Source: Streptomyces sp. NBC_01197 (GTDB taxonomy: Bacteria > Actinomycetota > Actinomycetes > Streptomycetales > Streptomycetaceae). Taken from it: a stretch of 64,000 nt of DNA. Numbering within the stretch: position 1 is the stretch's first letter; each line of letters begins with the position of its first letter. A model generated the notes under the pieces. The model saw nothing but the letters and a program-made list of their open reading frames with translations, had not been told where the DNA came from and did not search any database. Below are positions 34,971 to 42,350 of the stretch, in pieces. Location: the NCBI RefSeq assembly GCF_036010505.1, contig NZ_CP108569.1, positions 6,358,501 to 6,422,500 of the forward strand, read 5' to 3'. The translations under genes were made by a program, and so were the position numbers.

Positions 34971-35696
34971 GTGGCGCTCAAGAACATTCCTGACTCCGGC
35001 TTCTCCGACGACGACGGCACCGCCGACCCCCGGCTGACCGCGGCGCTCGCCGCCTGGTCGCAGGACAGGGCGGCCGAACCGAAGGTGCTCGAAGCCCTCA
35101 AGGACGCGCGGCTGCTGGTGCCGGTCGTCGCGATGCTGGGGGAGGCCGAGACGGGCGAGGACGGGCTGCGCCGCGAGAAGTCCAGCGACATGGCGGTCCC
35201 GACGCTCCAGGCCGGTGACCGCAGGGCGCTCCCGGCCTTCACGTCGACCGCGTCGCTGGCCCGCTGGGACCCGCAGGCCCGCCCGGTCGCCGTACCGCTG
35301 CACCAGGCGCTCCGGGCCGCCGCCCATGAGCGTGCCGACACCCTCGTACTCGATCTGGCGGGCCCGGTTCCGTACGAGCTCAGGGGCGCCGCGCTGCTCG
35401 CCCTGGCGGAGGGGCGCACCAGCGCCGACCCGCTGGACGATCCGGCCGTGGTGGAGGCGGTACGCGATGTCGTGGCCGCGCACCCGGCGGTGCTCCGCGC
35501 CCACCTGGGCCCCGGCCGGGCCGACGGCACCCTGGCGCTGGTCCTCGCGTCCGGTGCGGACCAGTCGGCCGCCACCGCCGTCGCCACGGATCTGGCCGCA
35601 CACGAGGTGCTCAGGGCCCGGCTGGTACAGGGGCTCGACCTGGCCCTGCTGCCCGCCGGGGCACCGGCTCCGAACCCGCCGCTCTTCGCACGCTGA
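34971..35696 (+). CDS. SseB-family protein
   Basis: 241 aa from the GTG at 34971. It contains the SseB N-terminal domain (ALKDARLLVPVVAMLGE, then MAVPTLQAGDRRALPAFTS) common in actinobacteria; a second, degenerate C-terminal module follows. SseB-like proteins have no established bacterial function in this group. It lies downstream of the mycosin-like protease on the same strand with a 51-bp gap. Confidence 0.8.
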   Translation: MALKNIPDSGFSDDDGTADPRLTAALAAWSQDRAAEPKVLEALKDARLLVPVVAMLGEAETGEDGLRREKSSDMAVPTLQAGDRRALPAFTSTASLARWDPQARPVAVPLHQALRAAAHERADTLVLDLAGPVPYELRGAALLALAEGRTSADPLDDPAVVEAVRDVVAAHPAVLRAHLGPGRADGTLALVLASGADQSAATAVATDLAAHEVLRARLVQGLDLALLPAGAPAPNPPLFAR

Positions 35697-35784
35697 CTCT
35701 CGGCACCGGAGCCCCGAGAGGCAGTCCTGGCCCTTCCGACGAATAATTGCGGAGAAATCCGACAATCTTCGTGAGGTGTGAGCT

Positions 35785-36498
35785 ATGGAGACGGCGGAGA
35801 CACGGAGGATTGCCGCGGAGTTCCTGGGAACTCTGCTGCTGGTGTTCATCGCGGTGGGATCCGTGGTGCTCGCCAGCGAGTACATCGGTGCCTTCGGCAT
35901 CGCGCTCGCATTCGGCTTCACCATGCTGGCGCTGGCCTACTCGCTCGGCGCGATCTCGGGCTGCCACATCAACCCGGCCGTGACGCTGGGCATGCTGCTG
36001 GCCGGGCGCATCGGTCTGCGCAGGGCGGTGGAGTACTGGATCGCGCAGTTCCTCGGCGCCATCGTCGGCGCCGCACTGCTCTTCCTGCTCGCCAAGCAGG
36101 TGCCGGGAATCAAGACCGACGGTCTGTTCGGCAGTAACGGATACGACAGCCGCTCGGCCGTGCACATCAACCTCGGCGGCGCGTTCCTGGTGGAGCTGGT
36201 GCTGACCTTCGTCTACGTCTTCGTCGTGCTGGCCGTGACCCACAAGGTGGCCGTCGTGGGCTTCGACGGCCTGCCCATCGGTCTGGCGCTCGCCACGGTC
36301 CACCTGATCGGCATCCCGCTGACCGGTACCTCGGTGAACCCGGCGCGGAGCCTCGGCCCGGCCCTCTTCGCCGGCGGCGCCGCGCTCTCCCAGCTGTGGC
36401 TCTTCATCGTGGCGCCGCTCATCGGCGGGGCGCTCGCGGCCTACGCGCACCTGTTCACGCACCCGGTGGGGCTGGCCACCGCGGACGCCCGTCTCTGA
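35785..36498 (+). CDS. MIP-family channel (aquaporin)
   Basis: 237 aa, six membrane helices in two inverted repeats. Both pore motifs are complete: HINPAVTLG and VNPARSLGP. The third-position residues give an AqpZ-like water-selective pattern more than a glycerol facilitator, with HIN before the first NPA and the short loop after the second. A HLIGIPLTGTSVNPARS segment supports AqpZ. The nearest neighbour on the same strand is the SseB gene, 88 bp upstream. Confidence 0.9.
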   Translation: METAETRRIAAEFLGTLLLVFIAVGSVVLASEYIGAFGIALAFGFTMLALAYSLGAISGCHINPAVTLGMLLAGRIGLRRAVEYWIAQFLGAIVGAALLFLLAKQVPGIKTDGLFGSNGYDSRSAVHINLGGAFLVELVLTFVYVFVVLAVTHKVAVVGFDGLPIGLALATVHLIGIPLTGTSVNPARSLGPALFAGGAALSQLWLFIVAPLIGGALAAYAHLFTHPVGLATADARL

Positions 36499-36581
36499 GT
36501 CGTCCGGAGGCGCCACTCAGCGCCCGGCCGGGTCCGGCCGCCGGTGATCCGGCGGCCGGACCACCCTTGTGCGGTCCGGAC

Positions 36582-36965
36582 TCAGCCGTAGACCGGCCCG
36601 GTGTACTTCTCGCCGGGCCCCTGGCCCGGCTCGTCGGGCACGGCGGAAGCCTCGCGGAAGGCCAGCTGCAGCGACTTCAGGCCGTCGCGCAGCGGAGCGG
36701 CGTGGAAGGAGCTGATCTCCGTGGCGCTCGCCGTGATCAGTCCGGCCAGCGCCTGGATCAGCTTCCGGGCCTCGTCCAGGTCCTTGTGCTTCTCGCCGTC
36801 CTCGGCCAGGCCCAGGTTGACGGCGGCCGAGCTCATCAGATGCACCGCGACCGTCGTGATCACCTCGACCGCGGGGACGTCCGCGATGTCACGGGTCATG
36901 GAGTCGAAGCCGGGGGCTGCTTCTTCGGGTTCTTCGGGGGTGGGGGAGGGGGTCGCGTCGCTCAT
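36582..36965 (-). CDS. DUF1844 protein
   Basis: 127 aa from the ATG at 36965. A disordered acidic N-terminus is followed by an all-helical DUF1844 core: DIADVPAVEVITTVAVHLMSSAAVNLGL then KDLDEARKLIQALAGLITASA. The family is widespread in bacteria and uncharacterised. It is conserved next to infC in actinobacteria and is divergent from it. Confidence 0.87.
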   Translation of the reverse strand: MSDATPSPTPEEPEEAAPGFDSMTRDIADVPAVEVITTVAVHLMSSAAVNLGLAEDGEKHKDLDEARKLIQALAGLITASATEISSFHAAPLRDGLKSLQLAFREASAVPDEPGQGPGEKYTGPVYG

Positions 36966-37351
36966 GACGCACACGATATGCGGTGGTCCCGGTGCCGCCG
37001 CGCGGAGGCTGCCGCGCACCGGTTCGCCGCACCGGGTCCGGGGTGCTAACCTTGTGTAACGACCGGCCGGACACGTGTGTGCCCGGCCCACAAGTGGAGG
37101 CTCCGATCTCCCACCTGACTGTCCTCACGGACGGCGGGTCACCGGTCAGGCGGCGCCCATCGTTCCGTACGGACGATGGAAGCCACCCGATGTGCGCCCC
37201 GCGGTAGACGCGGCGGTGCTCCGGTATGTGAGGAGCTCCCGCCTGTGTCCCGTCCGGGGCGTTTTTCATGTTCCAGGGGCGGTTGGTCTGTCTGAACAGA
37301 CGTTACGCGGCTGTCTGCCAGAGAGCCGTGTGGTGCTACCGAGGAGGATCC
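36966..37351 (+). promoter_or_regulatory. infC promoter and long structured leader
   Basis: 386 bp without a protein gene I trust. TAACCT at 37047-37052 may be a -10 element. Downstream are a hairpin at 37157-37179 (ccatcgt/acgatgg stem with one bulge) and a small GC stem 37247-37260 followed by gttttt at 37261-37266, which resembles an attenuator. A 28-codon open segment from 37268 leads in frame into infC, and a GAGGAGG site at 37341-37347 precedes the ATC at 37352. The layout suggests transcriptional or translational control of the infC-rpmI-rplT operon. Confidence 0.5.
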
Positions 37352-38002
37352 ATCAGCGCCGAGCCCCGCATCAACGACCGGATTCGCGTTCCCGAGGTGC
37401 GACTTGTCGGACCCAGCGGCGAGCAGGTGGGCATTGTCCCGCTCGCGAAGGCCCTGGAGCTGGCACAGGAGTACGACCTCGACCTGGTCGAGGTCGCGGC
37501 GACCGCCCGTCCGCCCGTGTGCAAGCTCATGGATTACGGGAAGTTCAAGTACGAGTCGGCCATGAAGGCCCGTGAGGCGCGCAAGAACCAGGCGCACACG
37601 GTCATCAAGGAGATGAAGCTCCGGCCGAAGATCGACCCGCACGACTACGACACCAAAAAGGGTCACGTCGTGCGCTTCCTCAAGCAGGGCGACAAGGTCA
37701 AGATCACGATCATGTTCCGCGGTCGCGAGCAGTCCCGCCCCGAACTGGGTTTCCGGCTGCTGCAGCGTCTCGCTTCGGATGTCGAGGACCTCGGGTTCAT
37801 CGAGTCGAACCCGAAGCAGGACGGCCGAAACATGATCATGGTGCTTGGCCCGCACAAGAAGAAGACCGAGGCCATGGCCGAGGCGCGCGAGGCTCAGGCC
37901 GCCCGCAAGGCGGAGCGCCAGGGCTACGCGACCGAGGGGTCCGCGGACGAGGTCGCCGAGGCAGAGGCCGAATCGTCGGCCGAGACCACCTCCGAAGCGT
38001 GA
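37352..38002 (+). CDS. infC: Translation initiation factor IF-3, probable ATC start
   Basis: 216 aa. IF-3 binds the 30S subunit, prevents premature 50S joining and inspects the start codon. The sequence [20 protein letters not shown] begins at the ATC at 37352, 4 nt after a GAGGAGG site; no ATG or GTG is placed suitably, since the next upstream start (37268) leaves 28 non-conserved residues and no ribosome site. The N-domain, the Lys-rich linker ([17 protein letters not shown]), and the C-domain core ([31 protein letters not shown]) are normal. A C-terminal Glu/Ala tail follows. It heads the operon with rpmI and rplT. Confidence 0.93.
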   Translation: MSAEPRINDRIRVPEVRLVGPSGEQVGIVPLAKALELAQEYDLDLVEVAATARPPVCKLMDYGKFKYESAMKAREARKNQAHTVIKEMKLRPKIDPHDYDTKKGHVVRFLKQGDKVKITIMFRGREQSRPELGFRLLQRLASDVEDLGFIESNPKQDGRNMIMVLGPHKKKTEAMAEAREAQAARKAERQGYATEGSADEVAEAEAESSAETTSEA

Positions 38003-38064
38003 CCGGACGGGCCACCAGCCAGGCGGCCCCGGGGTTCCGCCCGGAACACATACCAACGATCTGA

Positions 38065-38099
38065 CGCTCCCGGTCTCCGGTGCCCGCACCGGGGGAGCG
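38065..38099 (+). promoter_or_regulatory. Hairpin in the infC-rpmI gap
   Basis: Two stacked stems (cgctccc/gggagcg at 38065-38071 with 38093-38099, and ccggtg/caccgg at 38077-38082 with 38087-38092) are separated by a 5-nt bulge and closed by a tetraloop. The element ends 25 nt before the rpmI ATG. It could be a translational operator bound by L20, as known for other bacteria, or a structural spacer. Confidence 0.45.
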
Positions 38100-38124
38100 C
38101 CACTGACGAGGAGAGTACGGCGCG

Positions 38125-38319
38125 ATGCCGAAGAACAAGACGCACAGCGGCTCCAGCAAGCGCTTCAAGATCACCGGCTCCGGCAAGGTGCTCCGTGAGC
38201 GCGCCGGCAAGCGCCACCTGCTGGAGCACAAGTCGTCCAAGAAGACGCGTTCGCTGACCGGCACCGTCGTGGTGGCCCCGGCCGACGCCAAGAAGATCAA
38301 GAAGCTTCTCGGCAAGTGA
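38125..38319 (+). CDS. rpmI: 50S ribosomal protein L35
   Basis: 64 aa, the family length. [20 protein letters not shown] and the [14 protein letters not shown] core are diagnostic. The ATG at 38125 has GAGGAGAG upstream. It is the middle gene of infC-rpmI-rplT; its rare, Lys-rich product assembles into the large subunit. Confidence 0.97.
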   Translation: MPKNKTHSGSSKRFKITGSGKVLRERAGKRHLLEHKSSKKTRSLTGTVVVAPADAKKIKKLLGK

Positions 38320-38322
38320 CCT

Positions 38323-38351
38323 CGCGGCCCCCGGTGACCACCGGGGGCGCG
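38323..38351 (+). other. Hairpin in the rpmI-rplT gap
   Basis: Stem of 13 bp with one bulged G (38323-38336 with 38339-38351) and a very tight loop, starting 4 nt after the rpmI stop codon. No T-run follows, and rplT comes 73 bp later, so full termination is unlikely; it may modulate the rpmI/rplT ratio or stabilise mRNA. Confidence 0.5.
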
Positions 38352-38424
38352 AAGTCGGGACCGGGACCAATTCGTTTCCGGGCCGTGTGAGTTCACCCAC
38401 GGCCCCGCTACAAGGAGTCAACAA

Positions 38425-38811
38425 GTGGCACGCGTCAAGCGGGCAGTCAACGCCCACAAGAAGCGCCGGGCAATTCTCGAAGCGGCCAAGGGCTACCGCG
38501 GTCAGCGTTCGCGCCTGTACCGCAAGGCCAAGGAGCAGGTCACCCACTCCCTGGTCTACAACTACAACGACCGCAAGAAGCGCAAGGGCGACTTCCGTCA
38601 GCTGTGGATCCAGCGCATCAACGCCGCTGCCCGCGAGAACGGCATGACGTACAACCGCCTCATCCAGGGTCTGAAGGCCGCCAACATCGAGGTGGACCGC
38701 AAGATCCTCGCCGAGCTGGCCGTCAACGACACCAACGCGTTCGCCGCGCTGGTCGAGGTCGCGCAGAAGGCGCTCCCGAGCGACGTCAACGCGCCGAAGA
38801 CCGCTGCCTGA
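38425..38811 (+). CDS. rplT: 50S ribosomal protein L20
   Basis: 128 aa from the GTG at 38425 (AAGGAG site). [25 protein letters not shown] is the long basic N-terminal tail that enters 23S rRNA, and [20 protein letters not shown] the conserved globular core. L20 also acts as a translational repressor of this operon in several bacteria. A strong terminator follows. Confidence 0.97.
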   Translation: MARVKRAVNAHKKRRAILEAAKGYRGQRSRLYRKAKEQVTHSLVYNYNDRKKRKGDFRQLWIQRINAAARENGMTYNRLIQGLKAANIEVDRKILAELAVNDTNAFAALVEVAQKALPSDVNAPKTAA

Positions 38812-38846
38812 TCAGGCACGCACTTCAGCCGGGAACCCGGTCGGCA

Positions 38847-38877
38847 GGACCCGCAGGCGGAAGCCGCCTGCGGGTCC
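38847..38877 (+). terminator. Terminator of the infC-rpmI-rplT operon
   Basis: Perfect 14-bp stem (38847-38860 with 38864-38877) with a 3-nt loop, then gctgtgttcc. It lies 36 bp after the rplT stop. Confidence 0.88.
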
Positions 38878-39003
38878 GCTGTGTTCCGCAGACCGGTTGG
38901 GCCCCGCATCCCCCCCGTAGAACGACCCGGCCCCCGGTGCCCAGCAGCCCGGACGTGCCGCAGTTCCGTACGTGAGTTACGTGAGTAAGGTGAAACGCCG
39001 ACC

Positions 39004-39861
39004 ATGGGCACCCCCGCCGAGCTGATCTCCCCGCGCTCCCCGCGCGTCACCGCCGCCAAGCGGCTCGCGCGGCGCAACTTCCGTACCAAGGAACGCCGGT
39101 TCATCGCCGAGGGGCCGCAGGCCGTACGCGAAGCCGTGCAGCACCGGGTCGACGGCGAGCCGACGCTCGTGGAGCTGTTCACCACCGTGGAGGCCGCCGA
39201 GCGGTACGCGTCCATCGTCGCCGCGGCACGGGACACCGGAGCGCGGATCCATCTCGCGGGCGACGACGTACTCGCCGAACTCTCCCAGACCATCACCCCG
39301 CAGGGCCTCGTCGGAGTCTGCCGCTTCCTGGACTCGCCCTTCGATGAGATCCTCGCGGCGCGGCCCCGGCTGGTGGCCGTGCTCGCGCACGTCCGCGACC
39401 CCGGAAACGCCGGGACGGTGCTGCGCTGCGCCGACGCCGCGGGCGCCGACGCCGTGGTCCTCACCGACGCCTCCGTCGACCTGTACAACCCCAAGTCCGT
39501 ACGCGCGTCGGTCGGTTCGCACTTCCATCTGCCCGTCGCGGTCGGCGTCCCCGTCGAGCGGGCCGTCGCCGGGCTGAAGGCCGCCGGGGTACGGATCCTC
39601 GCCGCCGACGGCGCGGGTGACGACGACCTCGACGCCGAACTCGACGCGGGCACCATGGGCGGTCCGAGCGCCTGGGTGTTCGGCAACGAGGCCTGGGGGC
39701 TCCCCGAGGAGACCCGGGCTCTGGCCGACGCCGTGGTCCGCGTCCCCATCCACGGCCGGGCCGAAAGTCTCAATCTCGCCACGGCCGCCGCCGTCTGCCT
39801 CTACGCGTCCGCGCGTGCGCAGCGCGCTTCCGGAGGGTGCCGCTCCGTCACCTTCAGCTAG
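39004..39861 (+). CDS. SpoU/TrmH-family RNA 2'-O-methyltransferase
   Basis: 285 aa. An N-terminal substrate-binding domain (KRLARRNFRTKERRFIAEGPQAVREA) precedes the SPOUT fold. The three SpoU motifs are LAHVRDPGNAGTVLRCADAAGA, AWVFGNEAWGLPEE and VRVPIHGRAESLNLATAAAVCLY, which build the knotted SAM site. Members methylate 23S rRNA or tRNA ribose. The position of this gene between rplT and pheST is conserved in actinobacteria. The specific target is not readable. Confidence 0.92.
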   Translation: MGTPAELISPRSPRVTAAKRLARRNFRTKERRFIAEGPQAVREAVQHRVDGEPTLVELFTTVEAAERYASIVAAARDTGARIHLAGDDVLAELSQTITPQGLVGVCRFLDSPFDEILAARPRLVAVLAHVRDPGNAGTVLRCADAAGADAVVLTDASVDLYNPKSVRASVGSHFHLPVAVGVPVERAVAGLKAAGVRILAADGAGDDDLDAELDAGTMGGPSAWVFGNEAWGLPEETRALADAVVRVPIHGRAESLNLATAAAVCLYASARAQRASGGCRSVTFS

Positions 39862-39915
39862 TAGGGTGACGAGTTCGGGGGCCCACTGCGCTATTCGGAG
39901 AGGTGGGATACGGGG

Positions 39916-41049
39916 ATGGCTGTCTCATCGGGCAGTGCGTCATCGCACGGACACGGACCGCCGCTGAACGGAACCGGCGAGTCCGGCGGACCCGCCGGAT
40001 CCGGGGTCGACCCCGACGAACTCCCCGACGGTCTGGTCGTCGCCGACGAGCACGGCCGGATCATCTGCTTCAACACCGCCGCCGCACGGATCACCGCCGT
40101 ACCGCGAGCGGACGCACTCGGCCGCCCGCTGGAGCAGGCGCTGCCCCTGGAGGACCTCAAGGGGCGCCGCTGGTGGACCCTGACCGACCCGTACGGCGGG
40201 CTCGCCATCCGCTACGGCCAGCCCGAGCGCAATCTGCTGCTCCCCGGCGGGCGCGAGGTGCTGGTCTCCGCGCGGTACATACGGGAGCACCCCACCGGGC
40301 CCGTCCGGCGGGTGGTCGTCTCGCTCCGCGGCACTGAGGCGCGCCGCCGCACCGAGCGCAGCCACGCCGAGCTGATAGCGACCGTCGCGCACGAACTGCG
40401 CTCCCCGCTGACCTCGGTCAAAGGGTTCACCGCGACCCTGCTCGCCAAATGGGAGCGGTTCACCGACGCCCAGAAGCGGCTCATGCTGGAGACCGTCGAC
40501 GCCGACGCCAACCGGGTCACCCGGCTGATCGCCGAGCTCCTCGACATCTCACGCATCGACTCGGGCCGGCTTGAGCTGCGCCGCCAGCCCGTCGACATCG
40601 CCGCGGCTGTCCGCCGGCACATCCAGGCCCACACCGCGTCCGGCCAGGACCCCGACCGGTTCCTGGTCCGGATCCAGCAGCCGCTGCCCGATCTCTGGGC
40701 CGACCCGGACAAGATCGACCAGATCCTCGGCAACCTGCTGGAAAATGCGGTGCGCCACGGTGAGGGAACCGTCACCATCGAGGTGGCAGCGGGCGCCGCG
40801 AAGAACGACGAGAAGGGGACGGGCGTCACGGTGACCGACGAGGGCCCCGGTATCCCGGAGGAGTCGATGAGCCGCGTCTTCACCCGCTTCTGGCGGGGCA
40901 GCAAGCGCGGCGGTACCGGGCTCGGCCTGTACATCGTCAAGGGCATCGTCGAGGCGCATGGCGGGACGATCACCGTCGGCCGCGGGGCGGGCGGCGGGGC
41001 GGAGTTCCGATTTATCCTGCCTGTAGGGGCTCCGGCTTACCTGAAATAG
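39916..41049 (+). CDS. Cytosolic PAS-domain sensor histidine kinase
   Basis: 377 aa, with no membrane segment. A disordered N-terminus is followed by a PAS domain (about residues 35-140, ELPDGLVVADEHGRIICFN), a HisKA domain with the phospho-acceptor in VAHELRSPLTS (about residue 160), and a HATPase_c domain with the N box NLLENAVRHG, G1 VTDEGPGIP and G2 GGTGLGLYIV. No response regulator gene is adjacent, so it is an orphan kinase here. An acidic or redox-sensing role for the PAS domain is unknown. Confidence 0.9.
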   Translation: MAVSSGSASSHGHGPPLNGTGESGGPAGSGVDPDELPDGLVVADEHGRIICFNTAAARITAVPRADALGRPLEQALPLEDLKGRRWWTLTDPYGGLAIRYGQPERNLLLPGGREVLVSARYIREHPTGPVRRVVVSLRGTEARRRTERSHAELIATVAHELRSPLTSVKGFTATLLAKWERFTDAQKRLMLETVDADANRVTRLIAELLDISRIDSGRLELRRQPVDIAAAVRRHIQAHTASGQDPDRFLVRIQQPLPDLWADPDKIDQILGNLLENAVRHGEGTVTIEVAAGAAKNDEKGTGVTVTDEGPGIPEESMSRVFTRFWRGSKRGGTGLGLYIVKGIVEAHGGTITVGRGAGGGAEFRFILPVGAPAYLK

Positions 41050-41114
41050 GAAATGTCGCGAAGCGTCGTGCAAGGGTGGCGACGGGCGACGGGTGGGCCT
41101 GAGGACCTGCGGGC

Positions 41115-41141
41115 TTCTTCGACCCATGCGACCTCTAGAAT
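41115..41141 (+). promoter_or_regulatory. Possible pheS promoter
   Basis: TAGAAT at 41136-41141 with a weak TTCTTC at 41115-41120 (15-bp spacer) lies 82 bp upstream of the pheS ATG. I see no T-box antiterminator and no Phe-rich leader peptide in this gap. Confidence 0.4.
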
Positions 41142-41222
41142 CGACCTTTGGCACGTTTGCGTCCTTGACGTCGCTGTCGGCGAGCAGGTCGCCTCAGCCA
41201 GAAATCGGAAGTACGGGAAGAG

Positions 41223-42350
41223 ATGTCGGCACCGAACAAGTCGTACGACCCTGTTGAGGTCGAGGCACTGAAACCGGAAGAGATCGAGCGGATGCGGAGC
41301 GAGGCGCTCGCCGCCTTCGCCGCCGCCGGTGATCTCGACGCGCTCGCGCACGCCAAGACGGCCCACACCGGCGGTACCTCGCCGCTGGCGCTCGCCAACC
41401 GCGAGATCGGCGCGCTGCCGCCGCAGGCCAAGGCCGATGCGGGCAAGCGCGTCGGCATGGCGCGCGGCGCCGTGAACAAGGCCCTCGCGGCCCGCCAGGC
41501 GGAGCTGGAGACCGAGCGCGACGAGCGCGTGCTGGTCGAGGAGGCCGTGGACGTCACACTGCCCTACGACCGCACTCCGGCCGGCGCCCGCCATCCGCTG
41601 ACCACCTTCATGGAGCGGGTCTCGGACATCTTCGTGGCCATGGGCTACGAGGTCGCCGAGGGCCCGGAGGTCGAGGCGGAGTGGTTCAACTTCGACGCCC
41701 TGAACTTCACGCCCGACCACCCGGCCCGGCAGATGCAGGACACCTTCTTCGTCCAGGGTCCCGAGGGCACGGAGGGCGACGAGTCCGGTGTCGTCCTGCG
41801 GACGCACACCTCGCCGGTCCAGGCGCGCACGCTGCTCGACCGCGAGCCGCCCGTCTACGTCGTCTGCCCGGGGCGGGTCTACCGCACCGACGAGCTGGAC
41901 GCCACGCACACCCCGGTCTTCCACCAGATCGAGCTGCTCGCCGTGGACGAGGGCCTCACCATGGCCGACCTCAAGGGCACCCTGGACCACATGGTGCAGG
42001 CACTCTTCGGCCAGGACATGACTACCCGGCTGCGCCCGAACTACTTCCCGTTCACCGAGCCGTCGGCCGAGATGGACATGCAGTGCTACGTCTGCCGCGG
42101 CGCGTCGGTGGGCAACCCCGACCGCCCCTGCCGTACCTGCTCCAGCGAGGGCTGGATCGAGCTGGGCGGCTGCGGGATGGTCAACCCCAAGGTGCTCACC
42201 GCCTGCGGTGTCGACCCCCAGAAGTACAGCGGATTCGCCTTCGGGTTCGGCATCGAACGGATGCTGATGTTCCGCCACAACGTCGAAGACATGCGAGACA
42301 TGGTCGAGGGTGACATCCGGTTCACCCGGCCGTTCGGGATGGAGATCTGA
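41223..42350 (+). CDS. pheS: Phenylalanine-tRNA ligase alpha subunit
   Basis: 375 aa catalytic subunit of the (alpha-beta)2 enzyme. An N-terminal coiled-coil tRNA arm (about residues 1-110) precedes the class II core, with motif 2 [24 protein letters not shown] and motif 3 [13 protein letters not shown]. The Phe-binding region [11 protein letters not shown] is intact. [20 protein letters not shown] segment near residue 285 carries four Cys, a zinc-like insert seen in actinobacterial PheS. The stop shares one base with the pheT start (TGATG). Confidence 0.97.
   Translation: MSAPNKSYDPVEVEALKPEEIERMRSEALAAFAAAGDLDALAHAKTAHTGGTSPLALANREIGALPPQAKADAGKRVGMARGAVNKALAARQAELETERDERVLVEEAVDVTLPYDRTPAGARHPLTTFMERVSDIFVAMGYEVAEGPEVEAEWFNFDALNFTPDHPARQMQDTFFVQGPEGTEGDESGVVLRTHTSPVQARTLLDREPPVYVVCPGRVYRTDELDATHTPVFHQIELLAVDEGLTMADLKGTLDHMVQALFGQDMTTRLRPNYFPFTEPSAEMDMQCYVCRGASVGNPDRPCRTCSSEGWIELGGCGMVNPKVLTACGVDPQKYSGFAFGFGIERMLMFRHNVEDMRDMVEGDIRFTRPFGMEI

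Noticed and set aside
37075..37575. Open frame overlapping the infC leader and 5' coding region
   Set aside because: It is in a different frame from infC, has no ribosome site and no similarity, and covers the hairpins assigned to the leader.
41050..41222. T-box or Phe leader-peptide attenuator upstream of pheS
   Set aside because: No T-box consensus, no run of Phe codons in any short frame and no terminator stem before pheS.
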